Below are positions 1 through 6,800 of a stretch of DNA of 7,106 bases, piece by piece. The position numbers were made by a program, and so were the translations under genes. This DNA is from an uncultured Eubacterium sp. (GTDB lineage: Bacteria; Bacillota; Clostridia; Lachnospirales; Lachnospiraceae), in NCBI GenBank assembly GCA_947573465.1, contig CANPET010000080.1, positions 1-7,106 on the forward strand, written 5' to 3'. The notes under the pieces are model-generated. The model ran no database searches and had not been told where the DNA came from. It saw nothing but the letters and a program-made list of their open reading frames with translations. How positions within the stretch are numbered: position 1 is the stretch's first letter; each line of letters starts with the position of its first letter.

Positions 1-2
1 AA

Positions 3-1370
3 GATGGGGACTACACTTTTGATATTTCATATAAAGATAATGCAAAGAATGTTTGCAAAAAGGTAAACTATGGAAAATCTGTAGCACCAAAGACATTTAC
101 TATTGATAGAACAATCCCGACGATTGCAGTAAGTTTTGACAATAACAGTGCAAAGAATGGCAAATATTTCAACGCATATCGAACAGCTACAGTAATGGTA
201 AAAGAACATAACTTTGATGCAGGCAGAGTGAAATTTAAGCAGACAGCTTCACTAAACGGAAAAGGCACATCTATACCGAGTGCAAGTTGGTCAAGTAATG
301 GTGATATACATACAGCAAAGATTTCTTTTAACGCAGATGGAGACTACACATTTGACGTAACAATGAGTGACAAGGCAGGAAACAAGTCTAATGGTATAAG
401 CTTTGGAAATTCTATTGCGGCCAAAGACTTTACGATTGATACAAAAATAGACAAGCCATCTGTTAGTGGAGTAAAGAATGGAAGTTCTTATAAAGGTAAG
501 GTTGTTCCGAAGATTACATTAAATGATGTAAATTACGACAGACATGAGATCAAACTTACACGTACCCGAATGGGAGAGAAAAATGTAGATGTTACAAAAG
601 AATTTATGAAAGCCATTGGAACCAATGGACATGGCGGAACATCTATTAGCGATACGTTTAAGAAAAAAGCAGAAGTTGACGGTATTTATACATTGTCAGT
701 AAAGATGACAGATAAGGCAGGAAATGAATCTAGCGACAAGTTGATGTTTACTGTGAATAGATTTGGCTCCGTGTATGAATTAGACACTTATTTAGCCGAT
801 ATTAATGATGGATATATTCAGAAGGTAGACAGTCCGCTTGTTATTACGGAATATAATGCAGATAAACTTGTTGAAGGTTCTTTAAATGTTCAGTTAACGA
901 AAGACGGAGCGTTGGTAAAAGACGTGAAGTATAGCGTTAATCCTGTAGCAAATAAAAAGGTTAAAAAAGGCGAGAGTGGATGGTATCAGTATAAATATAC
1001 GATTGACGCTTCAAATTTTGAAAAGGATGGAATCTATAAACTGGTTATTTCTTCCAAAGATGAAGTAGGTAATAAGCCAGAATCTACAAACTATAAGGAC
1101 AGCCAGATAACATTCAGGGTGGATACCACAGCTCCGGAAATTACAAGTATTGTAGGTCTGGAAAAAGCTATTGTAAATGCAGAAAGTCAGGATGTAGATT
1201 TTGAAATCTTTGATTCTATTGGATTAAAGTCTATCAAAGTGTATGTAGATGAAAATGAGGTTAAGTCTATCGATAAATTTGCTGAGGGAGCAAATTGTAA
1301 AGGAACAATTAAATTAACAGAAGGTGCAAACCAAAATGTAAGATTTTTAGTAGAAGATTTAGCAGGTAAT
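3..1370 (+). repeat. Tandem diverged Ig-like modules, about 98-116 codons per unit
   Basis: The conserved DG-x-Y (or EGAN) strand begins at bases 3, 336, 678, 1026 and 1320, giving steps of 333, 342, 348 and 294 bases, all multiples of three. The similarity is mainly at protein level. Some is still visible in DNA: 18 of the first 21 bases at 3 and 336 match, and the D-K-A-G-N codons near 369 and 711 are almost identical. Modules towards the C-terminus are more diverged. This is a protein-domain repeat within the gene, not a mobile or intergenic repeat. Confidence 0.75.
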
Positions 1371-1583
1371 GTTACAGATACAAATGCAGAAAATTTTGAA
1401 CCAAGTTATGAATTTAATGATGATGTGACAATTTCTACAAATTTCTTCGTTCGTTGGTATGCGAATAAGTTAGCTTTCTGGGGAACGATTGTAGGATTAA
1501 TCGTTGTAATAGGCGGAGTTTTCTTCCTGATTTTATTCAAGAGAAGAAAAGACGAGGAAGAGAAAGTACAAAAAACAAAATAG
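3..1583 (+). CDS. Ig-like repeat surface protein with C-terminal membrane anchor (5'-truncated by window edge)
   Basis: The reading frame is open from base 3, so the ATG at 195 is internal and the true start lies left of the window; 526 residues are visible. The visible part is a string of beta-rich Ig-like modules. Each carries a DG-x-Y...D-x-AGN type strand pair (visible residues 1-16, 112-127, 226-241, 342-357; a weaker fifth from 440). Linkers such as FTIDRTIP, FTIDTKID and FRVDTTAPEIT are typical of bacterial Ig-like arrays. A single hydrophobic helix (about residues 491-512) is followed by the basic tail KRRKDEEEKVQKTK, which predicts an extracellular array with a short cytosolic C-terminus. 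No LPXTG sorting signal is present. The signal peptide would be outside the window. Its position directly upstream of T7SS genes suggests an envelope-spanning or surface component of that machine; this role is inferred. A co-transcribed adhesin is the alternative. Confidence 0.88.
   Translation, partial: DGDYTFDISYKDNAKNVCKKVNYGKSVAPKTFTIDRTIPTIAVSFDNNSAKNGKYFNAYRTATVMVKEHNFDAGRVKFKQTASLNGKGTSIPSASWSSNGDIHTAKISFNADGDYTFDVTMSDKAGNKSNGISFGNSIAAKDFTIDTKIDKPSVSGVKNGSSYKGKVVPKITLNDVNYDRHEIKLTRTRMGEKNVDVTKEFMKAIGTNGHGGTSISDTFKKKAEVDGIYTLSVKMTDKAGNESSDKLMFTVNRFGSVYELDTYLADINDGYIQKVDSPLVITEYNADKLVEGSLNVQLTKDGALVKDVKYSVNPVANKKVKKGESGWYQYKYTIDASNFEKDGIYKLVISSKDEVGNKPESTNYKDSQITFRVDTTAPEITSIVGLEKAIVNAESQDVDFEIFDSIGLKSIKVYVDENEVKSIDKFAEGANCKGTIKLTEGANQNVRFLVEDLAGNVTDTNAENFEPSYEFNDDVTISTNFFVRWYANKLAFWGTIVGLIVVIGGVFFLILFKRRKDEEEKVQKTK
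1473..1538 (+). other. C-terminal transmembrane helix of the Ig-repeat protein
   Basis: These 22 codons encode an uninterrupted hydrophobic run (AFWGTIVGLIVVIGGVFFLI and two further residues). It is preceded by a short region with R and K (VRWYANK) and followed immediately by KRRK. The strong positive charge after the helix supports a cytosolic C-terminus and an extracellular Ig array. The glycine-rich centre (G-x3-G-x4-GG) could allow helix packing, which is only a suggestion. Confidence 0.85.
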
Positions 1584-1588
1584 TCTAT

Positions 1589-1593
1589 AGGAG
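1589..1593 (+). promoter_or_regulatory. Ribosome binding site of the FHA gene
   Basis: AGGAG lies 9 bases before the ATG at 1603 and just after the TAG stop of the Ig-repeat gene. It favours the ATG at 1603 over the in-frame ATG at 1615. Confidence 0.75.
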
Positions 1594-1602
1594 AAAACAG
1601 TA

Positions 1603-2550
1603 ATGAATGGGCTAATGAAATCGGGATATCTAAAAGAGATTAAAGGCTCACAAAATGTGGCTTATGTACTGGAAAATGAAAATACCTTTATGCAAACAGG
1701 ATATAAGGTATTAAAAAACCAGGAAAAGAATCGTTTTATAAAGTGTGCAAAGGTGAAATACAATGGGAAAATTAAGCTGTTGTATTTTACCTCAGGCTAC
1801 AAATCATTAAGCCACATAATCCACAGCATAGATGGAGATACATTTGTTGGCATTATAACAGGTCTGTTGCATTCTGTAATTGAAATCAAAAATAATGGAT
1901 TTTTATTATGTCAGAATCTGGATTTGTCATTGGATAAAATTTTTGTGGATCAAAATACAATGTCTGTTTGTTTGATTTATCTGCCGATAAATGTGCCACC
2001 TATAGATATGGTTACTTTTGAAAATGAATTAAGAACACAGTTAATTAAGTTAATAACATCAGTCCCTATGTTGGCGACACCGAAGATAAATACTGTATCG
2101 TCATATTTGTCAAATGGAGCACTATCTCTTGAGGAACTCTATAAAAAAATATATGAGCAGACAGGTGGGATATATAGAAAATCGATATCTTCGTCTGACG
2201 GAAATAATAGGGATATGTCATCGGATTTAAAAAATGATGTTGGATCGCAGCCAGTTCTGACATTTACTTCTGCAAATGGTTCCGCAGATTTAATGTTTAA
2301 AGTAAATAAGCCGGAGTTTGTTATTGGACGAAACCAAGCAACCACTGATGGTGCAGTAACATATAACAAAGCAATTGGAAGAATGCATTGTAAATTTATA
2401 TATGAAAACAACAATTATTATATTGTAGATTTGAATAGCGCAAATGGAACATATGTGAATAATAAAAGGATTGCGCCAATGCAACCGCACCTTGTAAAAA
2501 ATGGAGATTCGATACGGTTGGCAAACAGTGACTTTGCAATAGCATTTTAG
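1603..2550 (+). CDS. DUF6382-like and FHA domain protein, putative T7SS cytosolic component
   Basis: A 315-residue protein with no signal peptide or membrane helix. Residues about 8-165 resemble the DUF6382 domain found N-terminal to FHA domains in clostridial proteins. Within it, the stretch around 100-128 (QNLDLSLDKIFVD, then VCLIYLP) looks like the catalytic-loop and following strand region of a protein kinase fold without catalytic residues, which recalls the pseudokinase domain of EssB/YukC; this comparison is my inference. Residues about 166-215 form a polar Ser/Asp/Asn-rich linker. Residues about 217-315 are an FHA domain: IGR at 241-243, R260 and H262 in IGRMH, and NGTYVNNKRI at 281-290. 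The usual Ser of the SRxH motif is Gly259 here, but the Arg, His and Asn-Gly residues remain, so phosphothreonine binding is possible. It lies 19 bases after the Ig gene and 11 before the ATPase gene. Likely role: a phospho-dependent scaffold linking EssC to regulators. Confidence 0.85.
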   Translation: MNGLMKSGYLKEIKGSQNVAYVLENENTFMQTGYKVLKNQEKNRFIKCAKVKYNGKIKLLYFTSGYKSLSHIIHSIDGDTFVGIITGLLHSVIEIKNNGFLLCQNLDLSLDKIFVDQNTMSVCLIYLPINVPPIDMVTFENELRTQLIKLITSVPMLATPKINTVSSYLSNGALSLEELYKKIYEQTGGIYRKSISSSDGNNRDMSSDLKNDVGSQPVLTFTSANGSADLMFKVNKPEFVIGRNQATTDGAVTYNKAIGRMHCKFIYENNNYYIVDLNSANGTYVNNKRIAPMQPHLVKNGDSIRLANSDFAIAF

Positions 2551-2554
2551 GAGG
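2549..2554 (+). promoter_or_regulatory. Ribosome binding site that fixes the GTG start of the ATPase gene
   Basis: A perfect AGGAGG overlaps the TAG stop of the upstream gene and sits 7 bases before GTG at 2562. No ATG lies at suitable spacing, so the GTG start is well supported. The overlap with the upstream stop suggests translational coupling. Confidence 0.85.
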
Positions 2555-2561
2555 AAGTATA

Positions 2562-3617
2562 GTGGGGAAACCAGTAGTTATTTTAGCAGATACAGATGAG
2601 AGATATCTGTCTCCTCTTGAATTGAAATTTTTGGAGGAGTTAGAAGACACAATTGAATTAGAGTTAATTACCGACGAATACTTTTATGATGAATATTTTT
2701 CCCAACCACAGAATGTGGATATTTTAGTGGTTAGTCAGGAACTATATACAAGCGATATTCAGAAGCAGAATATAGATAATATTTTTGTTTTGACCGAACA
2801 GCCGGATAGTGGTGGAACAGAAGATTTGGCTATCACGTGTATTTACAAGTACACAAGTATCAAGGAAATTTATAACCAGATTATTGCAGCAAGTTCGGGA
2901 ACAATTAAGGCACAAACAGACCAAAATAAGGAAACCATGGTAGTTTTGGTTTATTCGGCATCAGGAGGAACTGGAAAGACGACATTGGCTATGGGAATTA
3001 GTGCCTGTCTGGCGCAGAGTTTTAAGAAGGTACTTTATGTCAATGCAGAGAGAATCAATACTTTTGGAAGCCTGATAAACAATAGAGCTGATATGTCGAG
3101 TAGTGTATATAGTGAACTAACCACAGGAGGACCAGATATTTTTCAGCGAATTAGGCACGTAATTAGAAATGAGAAGTTTGACTATCTTCCACCATTAGGT
3201 GGTGCATTGTCATCGCTTAACATTTCGTTCTCAATATATGATGAGATTATTCAATCTGCGAAACTTACAAAAGAATATGATGTCATTGTGGTTGATACGG
3301 ATACAGTTTTTGATGAGGACAAGGCAAATCTCATCACTAAGGCAAATAAAGTATTGATGGTGTTAGAACAATCAAAACAGTCGGTATATGCAATGAATAC
3401 ACTGATGAAAAATATGAGTTGCAATGATAGCGAAAAGTATTATTTTATCTGCAATAATTTTGATGAAACAAAGAATAACGCACTGATTGATTCAGAGGAA
3501 AAACCAAGATTTATTACAAATGAATATGTAAGGCGTATAGACGATATAGATTCCCTTAAATTATCAGATTTATGTAAAAAGCCGGATATGCAAAAGGTGG
3601 CCTTTATAGTGGTATAG
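2562..3617 (+). CDS. MinD/CpaE-like P-loop ATPase with receiver-like N-terminal domain
   Basis: A 351-residue protein in two parts. Residues 1-110 follow the strand pattern of a response-regulator receiver: VVILADTD at 5-12, VDILVVSQEL at 52-61, NIFVLTEQ at 73-80 and IYKYTS at 94-99. The position of the phospho-acceptor Asp is Ser58, so it should be a pseudo-receiver, as in many CpaE/TadZ proteins. Residues 126-351 are a SIMIBI-class ATPase. The Walker A is SASGGTGKTTLA at 132-143. It has the GG-x-GKTT of the ParA/MinD group, but Ser134 replaces the signature Lys. The Walker B is VIVVDTD at 241-247. CpaE/TadZ proteins localise pilus secretion machines, so this one may position or regulate the T7SS; that role is inferred. 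The missing signature Lys may weaken dimer-dependent hydrolysis. No amphipathic C-terminal membrane helix is obvious; the chain ends KVAFIVV. Confidence 0.87.
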   Translation: MGKPVVILADTDERYLSPLELKFLEELEDTIELELITDEYFYDEYFSQPQNVDILVVSQELYTSDIQKQNIDNIFVLTEQPDSGGTEDLAITCIYKYTSIKEIYNQIIAASSGTIKAQTDQNKETMVVLVYSASGGTGKTTLAMGISACLAQSFKKVLYVNAERINTFGSLINNRADMSSSVYSELTTGGPDIFQRIRHVIRNEKFDYLPPLGGALSSLNISFSIYDEIIQSAKLTKEYDVIVVDTDTVFDEDKANLITKANKVLMVLEQSKQSVYAMNTLMKNMSCNDSEKYYFICNNFDETKNNALIDSEEKPRFITNEYVRRIDDIDSLKLSDLCKKPDMQKVAFIVV

Positions 3618-3620
3618 GAG
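3616..3620 (+). promoter_or_regulatory. Ribosome binding site of the YukD-like gene
   Basis: AGGAG overlaps the TAG stop of the ATPase gene and ends 6 bases before the ATG at 3627, so the small gene is probably translated by coupling to its neighbour. Confidence 0.75.
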
Positions 3621-3626
3621 AGACAG

Positions 3627-3878
3627 ATGGATAATAAAGCAATTGTAATTTTTAAAATACATAAAAAGAATTTTGAAACAGATTTGGAGATTCCACTGGA
3701 TATTTCAGCTAATGAACTCGTGTTGGCGTTGAACGAGGCTTATAGTCTGGGGATTGATACATCGAATATACAGAACTGCTATCTGAAAACAGAAAATCCA
3801 ATAGCGTTGTTGAAAGGGAATAAGCTGCTTTCAGAATTTGGAATGAGAAACGGAACAGTCATTAATTATACAGAATAA
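3627..3878 (+). CDS. yukD: YukD/EsaB-family ubiquitin-like T7SS protein
   Basis: An 83-residue protein, the usual length for YukD/EsaB. It shows the beta-grasp pattern of the family: strand AIVIFKIH (5-12), hairpin to DLEIPLDISANELVLALNEA (19-38, the family's 'dlelP-x-d-x-x-x-x-eL' signature entering the main helix), NCYLKTENPIALLKGNKLLSEFGM (50-73, matching '..p..lL..d.tL.e.gi') and the last strand GTVINY (76-81). The C-terminus is YTE with no Gly-Gly, so it is not a conjugating ubiquitin, as is known for YukD. YukD/EsaB proteins are small cytosolic components or regulators needed for T7SSb secretion. Placement immediately before essC supports the call; in Bacillus and Staphylococcus the order is yukD/esaB, then yukC/essB, then the ATPase. 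Here the essB slot between them is absent. Spacing is 9 bases to the gene before and 11 to essC. Confidence 0.9.
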   Translation: MDNKAIVIFKIHKKNFETDLEIPLDISANELVLALNEAYSLGIDTSNIQNCYLKTENPIALLKGNKLLSEFGMRNGTVINYTE

Positions 3879-3883
3879 GAGGA
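3878..3883 (+). promoter_or_regulatory. Ribosome binding site of essC
   Basis: AGAGGA begins on the last base of the yukD stop codon and ends 6 bases before the ATG at 3890. It sets the start of essC so that the first FHA-like strand (YGYIIKIS) begins within three residues of the N-terminus, as expected for this family. Confidence 0.7.
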
Positions 3884-3889
3884 ATTGGT

Positions 3890-6800
3890 ATGGAGTACGG
3901 ATACATAATTAAAATATCAAATAAAAACCTATATAAGGAAATACAGTTGCCGATTGATAAAACAATAATAAAAATTGGCATGGATATGGAATGTGATGTG
4001 CGACTGTATAAAGAGAATTTTTTTGAAAAATTCATGTTAACTTTTTCAAAAAATAATGATGTATGGAGTATTGCGTGCTCAAAAAACATATATATTGATG
4101 CTGGTGATGTTAGAAAACTTCTTAATAAAGAGTTAAAGCATGGGGATAAATTTACCATTAGATACCAAGAGTCCGGTAATTCAGTTTTTGAAATTGAATT
4201 TGTTTTTGATTTTGATAATAAAGAGAGGAAATATAATAGAAAAATAGATATTTCAAATGTACAGCGTATTAGTATTGGAAATGGAAAAGAAAATTCAATT
4301 GCATTGAATAGTCCATATATTAAAAATGATCAGATTTTTTTAGATAAAAATGGAGATAAATTAGAGTTAAAAGTTGTTTGCACTACATATGGTGTATACC
4401 ATAATGGAAAAAAAGTGAATGCAAGTGAGACGATAGAAAATGGAGATTTTATATCGATTGCAGATTTTAGCTTTTATTACAAGGATAATACATTATTCAC
4501 AGAAAATAGTAAGAATATTGTGGTAAATAATCTGGAGTACAAGGATAAGAAAGAGAACGAAAATTATCCTAAATTTAATAGAAGCACAAGAATTAAATCG
4601 GTACTAAACGAGGAAAAAATTGAATTAATGGATCCTCCTGCAAAGCCTGAGAAACCAAAAGACAATTTATTTGTTAGATTGCTTCCATCTCTTGGAATGT
4701 TGGCAGCATCGGGGGTTATGGCCTTTATGGGAGGCATGATGATTATTTTTAGTGCTATTTCGGGTGGAATGGCGATAGTAACTACTGTAATAGGTGTAGT
4801 TCAAAATAAAAAAGAGTTTAAGCAAAAATCAGAAGAAAGAATTGAGAAATATAATAAATATATTGAAGAAAAGAGTAAAAGTATAGAAAAAATAAGACAG
4901 GAAGAAAAAGAAACTTTAGAAGAAATATATATAGATCAGTATACGGAAAAAATATACTTTAATACTTTTTCTCCAGATTTGTTTGATAGGGTACCAGAGG
5001 ATGAAGATTTCTTGACAGTTAGAATTGGTAAGGGGGATATAAAAGCAAAGAGAGAAATTAACTATAAGAAACAGGAAAAACTGGAGATTGAAGATAACTT
5101 ACAGCAAATTCCTGAACAATTGAGTGAGAAATATAAGAATATTCATGAAGCACCTATTGTATGTGATTTAAAAAGTGTAAATGCAGTAGGTATTGTTGGT
5201 GTGGAGAAATATAGATTTAGTATTTTCAAGAATTTTGTAATAGATATATGTGCAAGACAATATAGCACAGATGTAAAGTTATTTTTCGTAGCAGAAAAAG
5301 AACACAAAGATAAAATTTATTGGTGCAGATTGTTACCACATGTATACAATAGTGAGATTGGTATTAGAAATATTGTGTGTGATGATGAGAGTAAAAATCT
5401 TATATTTGAATATTTATATAAGGAACTTTCGCTAAGAGAGCAAAATAAAAGAGAAGAAAAGAAAAATACAAAGTTAATTGTATTCTTTTATGACGAATAT
5501 GGGTTTAAAAATCATCCAATATCCAAATTTGTCGATAAGGCAAAGGATTTGGATGTAACTTTCATATTCTTTGGAAATAAGAAAGCAGATATACCTACGG
5601 GTTGTGGATATATTATCGATATCAAGGATACAAACACAGCAAATTATATTAATGTTAGCGATAAGAAGGAAACATATCAAGTAGAATATCCAACGGTAAG
5701 TAATAATGAGATTATTAACATAGTAAATATTTTGGCTCCTGTATATACAGAGGAAATTTCATTAGAGGGAACGCTGACAAAAAATATTTCTCTTTATCAA
5801 TTACTTAATATTATCGTAGTAGATGATATTGATCTGATGACAAATTGGAGTACGACACAAGTATTTAAAAGTATGTCAGCTCCAATAGGAGTTTCTAAAA
5901 CAGGAATTGTATCTTTAGATTTACATGATAAAGCACACGGACCACATGGATTAGTAGCAGGAACAACAGGATCTGGTAAATCGGAAATATTACAGACATA
6001 CATACTTTCCATGGCAACATTATATCATCCATATGAAGTGGCTTTTGTTATCATTGACTTTAAAGGTGGTGGAATGGTGAATCAGTTTAACAAACTTCCA
6101 CATTTACTTGGAGCGATAACAAATATTGATGGTAAAGAAATAAATCGTTCGCTGAAATCAATTAAAGCAGAATTGCAAAAGAGACAGCACTTATTTGCTG
6201 ATGCGGATGTGAACCATATAGATAAATATATAAAAAAATATAAGGCAGGAGAAGTAAAAATACCATTACCACATCTAATTGTTATTGTTGACGAGTTTGC
6301 AGAACTTAAGGCAGAGCAACCTGATTTTATGAAGGAGCTTATTTCGGCAGCCAGAATAGGTCGAAGCCTTGGTGTACACTTAATTCTTGCTACACAAAAG
6401 CCGGCAGGCCAGGTAGATGATCAGATTTGGAGCAACTCTAGATTTAAATTGTGTTTAAAGGTACAAACACAGGAGGATAGTAATGAAGTCATAAAGTCAC
6501 CTCTTGCATCGGAAATTAAAGAACCTGGGCGTGCTTATTTTCAAGTTGGTAACAATGAAATATTCGAATTATTTCAATCTGCATATAGTGGTGCGCCTGA
6601 AAAAGCGGATGAAAGTCAGGTTAAGGAGTTTACAATTTACAGTTATGCTGATTCAGGAAAAAGAGCTCCAGTGTTTGTACAGAAAAATAAAAAATCAGAA
6701 GATGGAAATTTAACACAATTAGATGCTTTGGTTCAGTATATCTATGAATATAGTAGAAGTATTGGATTAGAGAAATTATCTGATATCTGTCTACCATCAT

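Noticed and set aside
195..197. ATG at 195 as the start of the first gene
   Set aside because: The same frame is open to base 3 and encodes a further Ig-like module end with the same DG-x-Y strand, and no ribosome binding site precedes 195. The ATG is internal.
2562..3617. Chromosome or plasmid partition ParA, or a Tad pilus operon
   Set aside because: No ParB, parS-like repeats, or Tad genes (CpaF, TadB/C) are present; the neighbours are T7SS genes.
3627..3878. YukD-like protein as a conjugating ubiquitin-like modifier
   Set aside because: The C-terminus is YTE with no Gly-Gly, and no E1/E2-like or protease gene is next to it. It fits the non-conjugating YukD/EsaB family.
1584..3889. Internal promoters or terminators between genes
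   Set aside because: The gaps are only 9-19 bases and filled by ribosome binding sites; no hairpin with a T-run is present, and A/T-rich promoter-like words inside coding sequence are not credible at this base composition.
2066..4158. Several minus-strand reading frames of 60-98 codons
   Set aside because: All are antisense to clearly coding genes, overlap each other, lack ribosome binding sites and have low-complexity translations typical of A/T-rich antisense frames.
4018..4341. Runs of seven T (4018-4024 and 4335-4341) as possible frameshift or slippage sites in essC
   Set aside because: The essC frame continues unbroken with expected FHA-like sequence on both sides of each run, so no frameshift is needed or indicated.
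6504..6713. A plus-strand reading frame of 69 codons
   Set aside because: It lies in another frame inside the well-conserved first ATPase region of essC, has no suitable ribosome binding site and encodes nothing recognisable.
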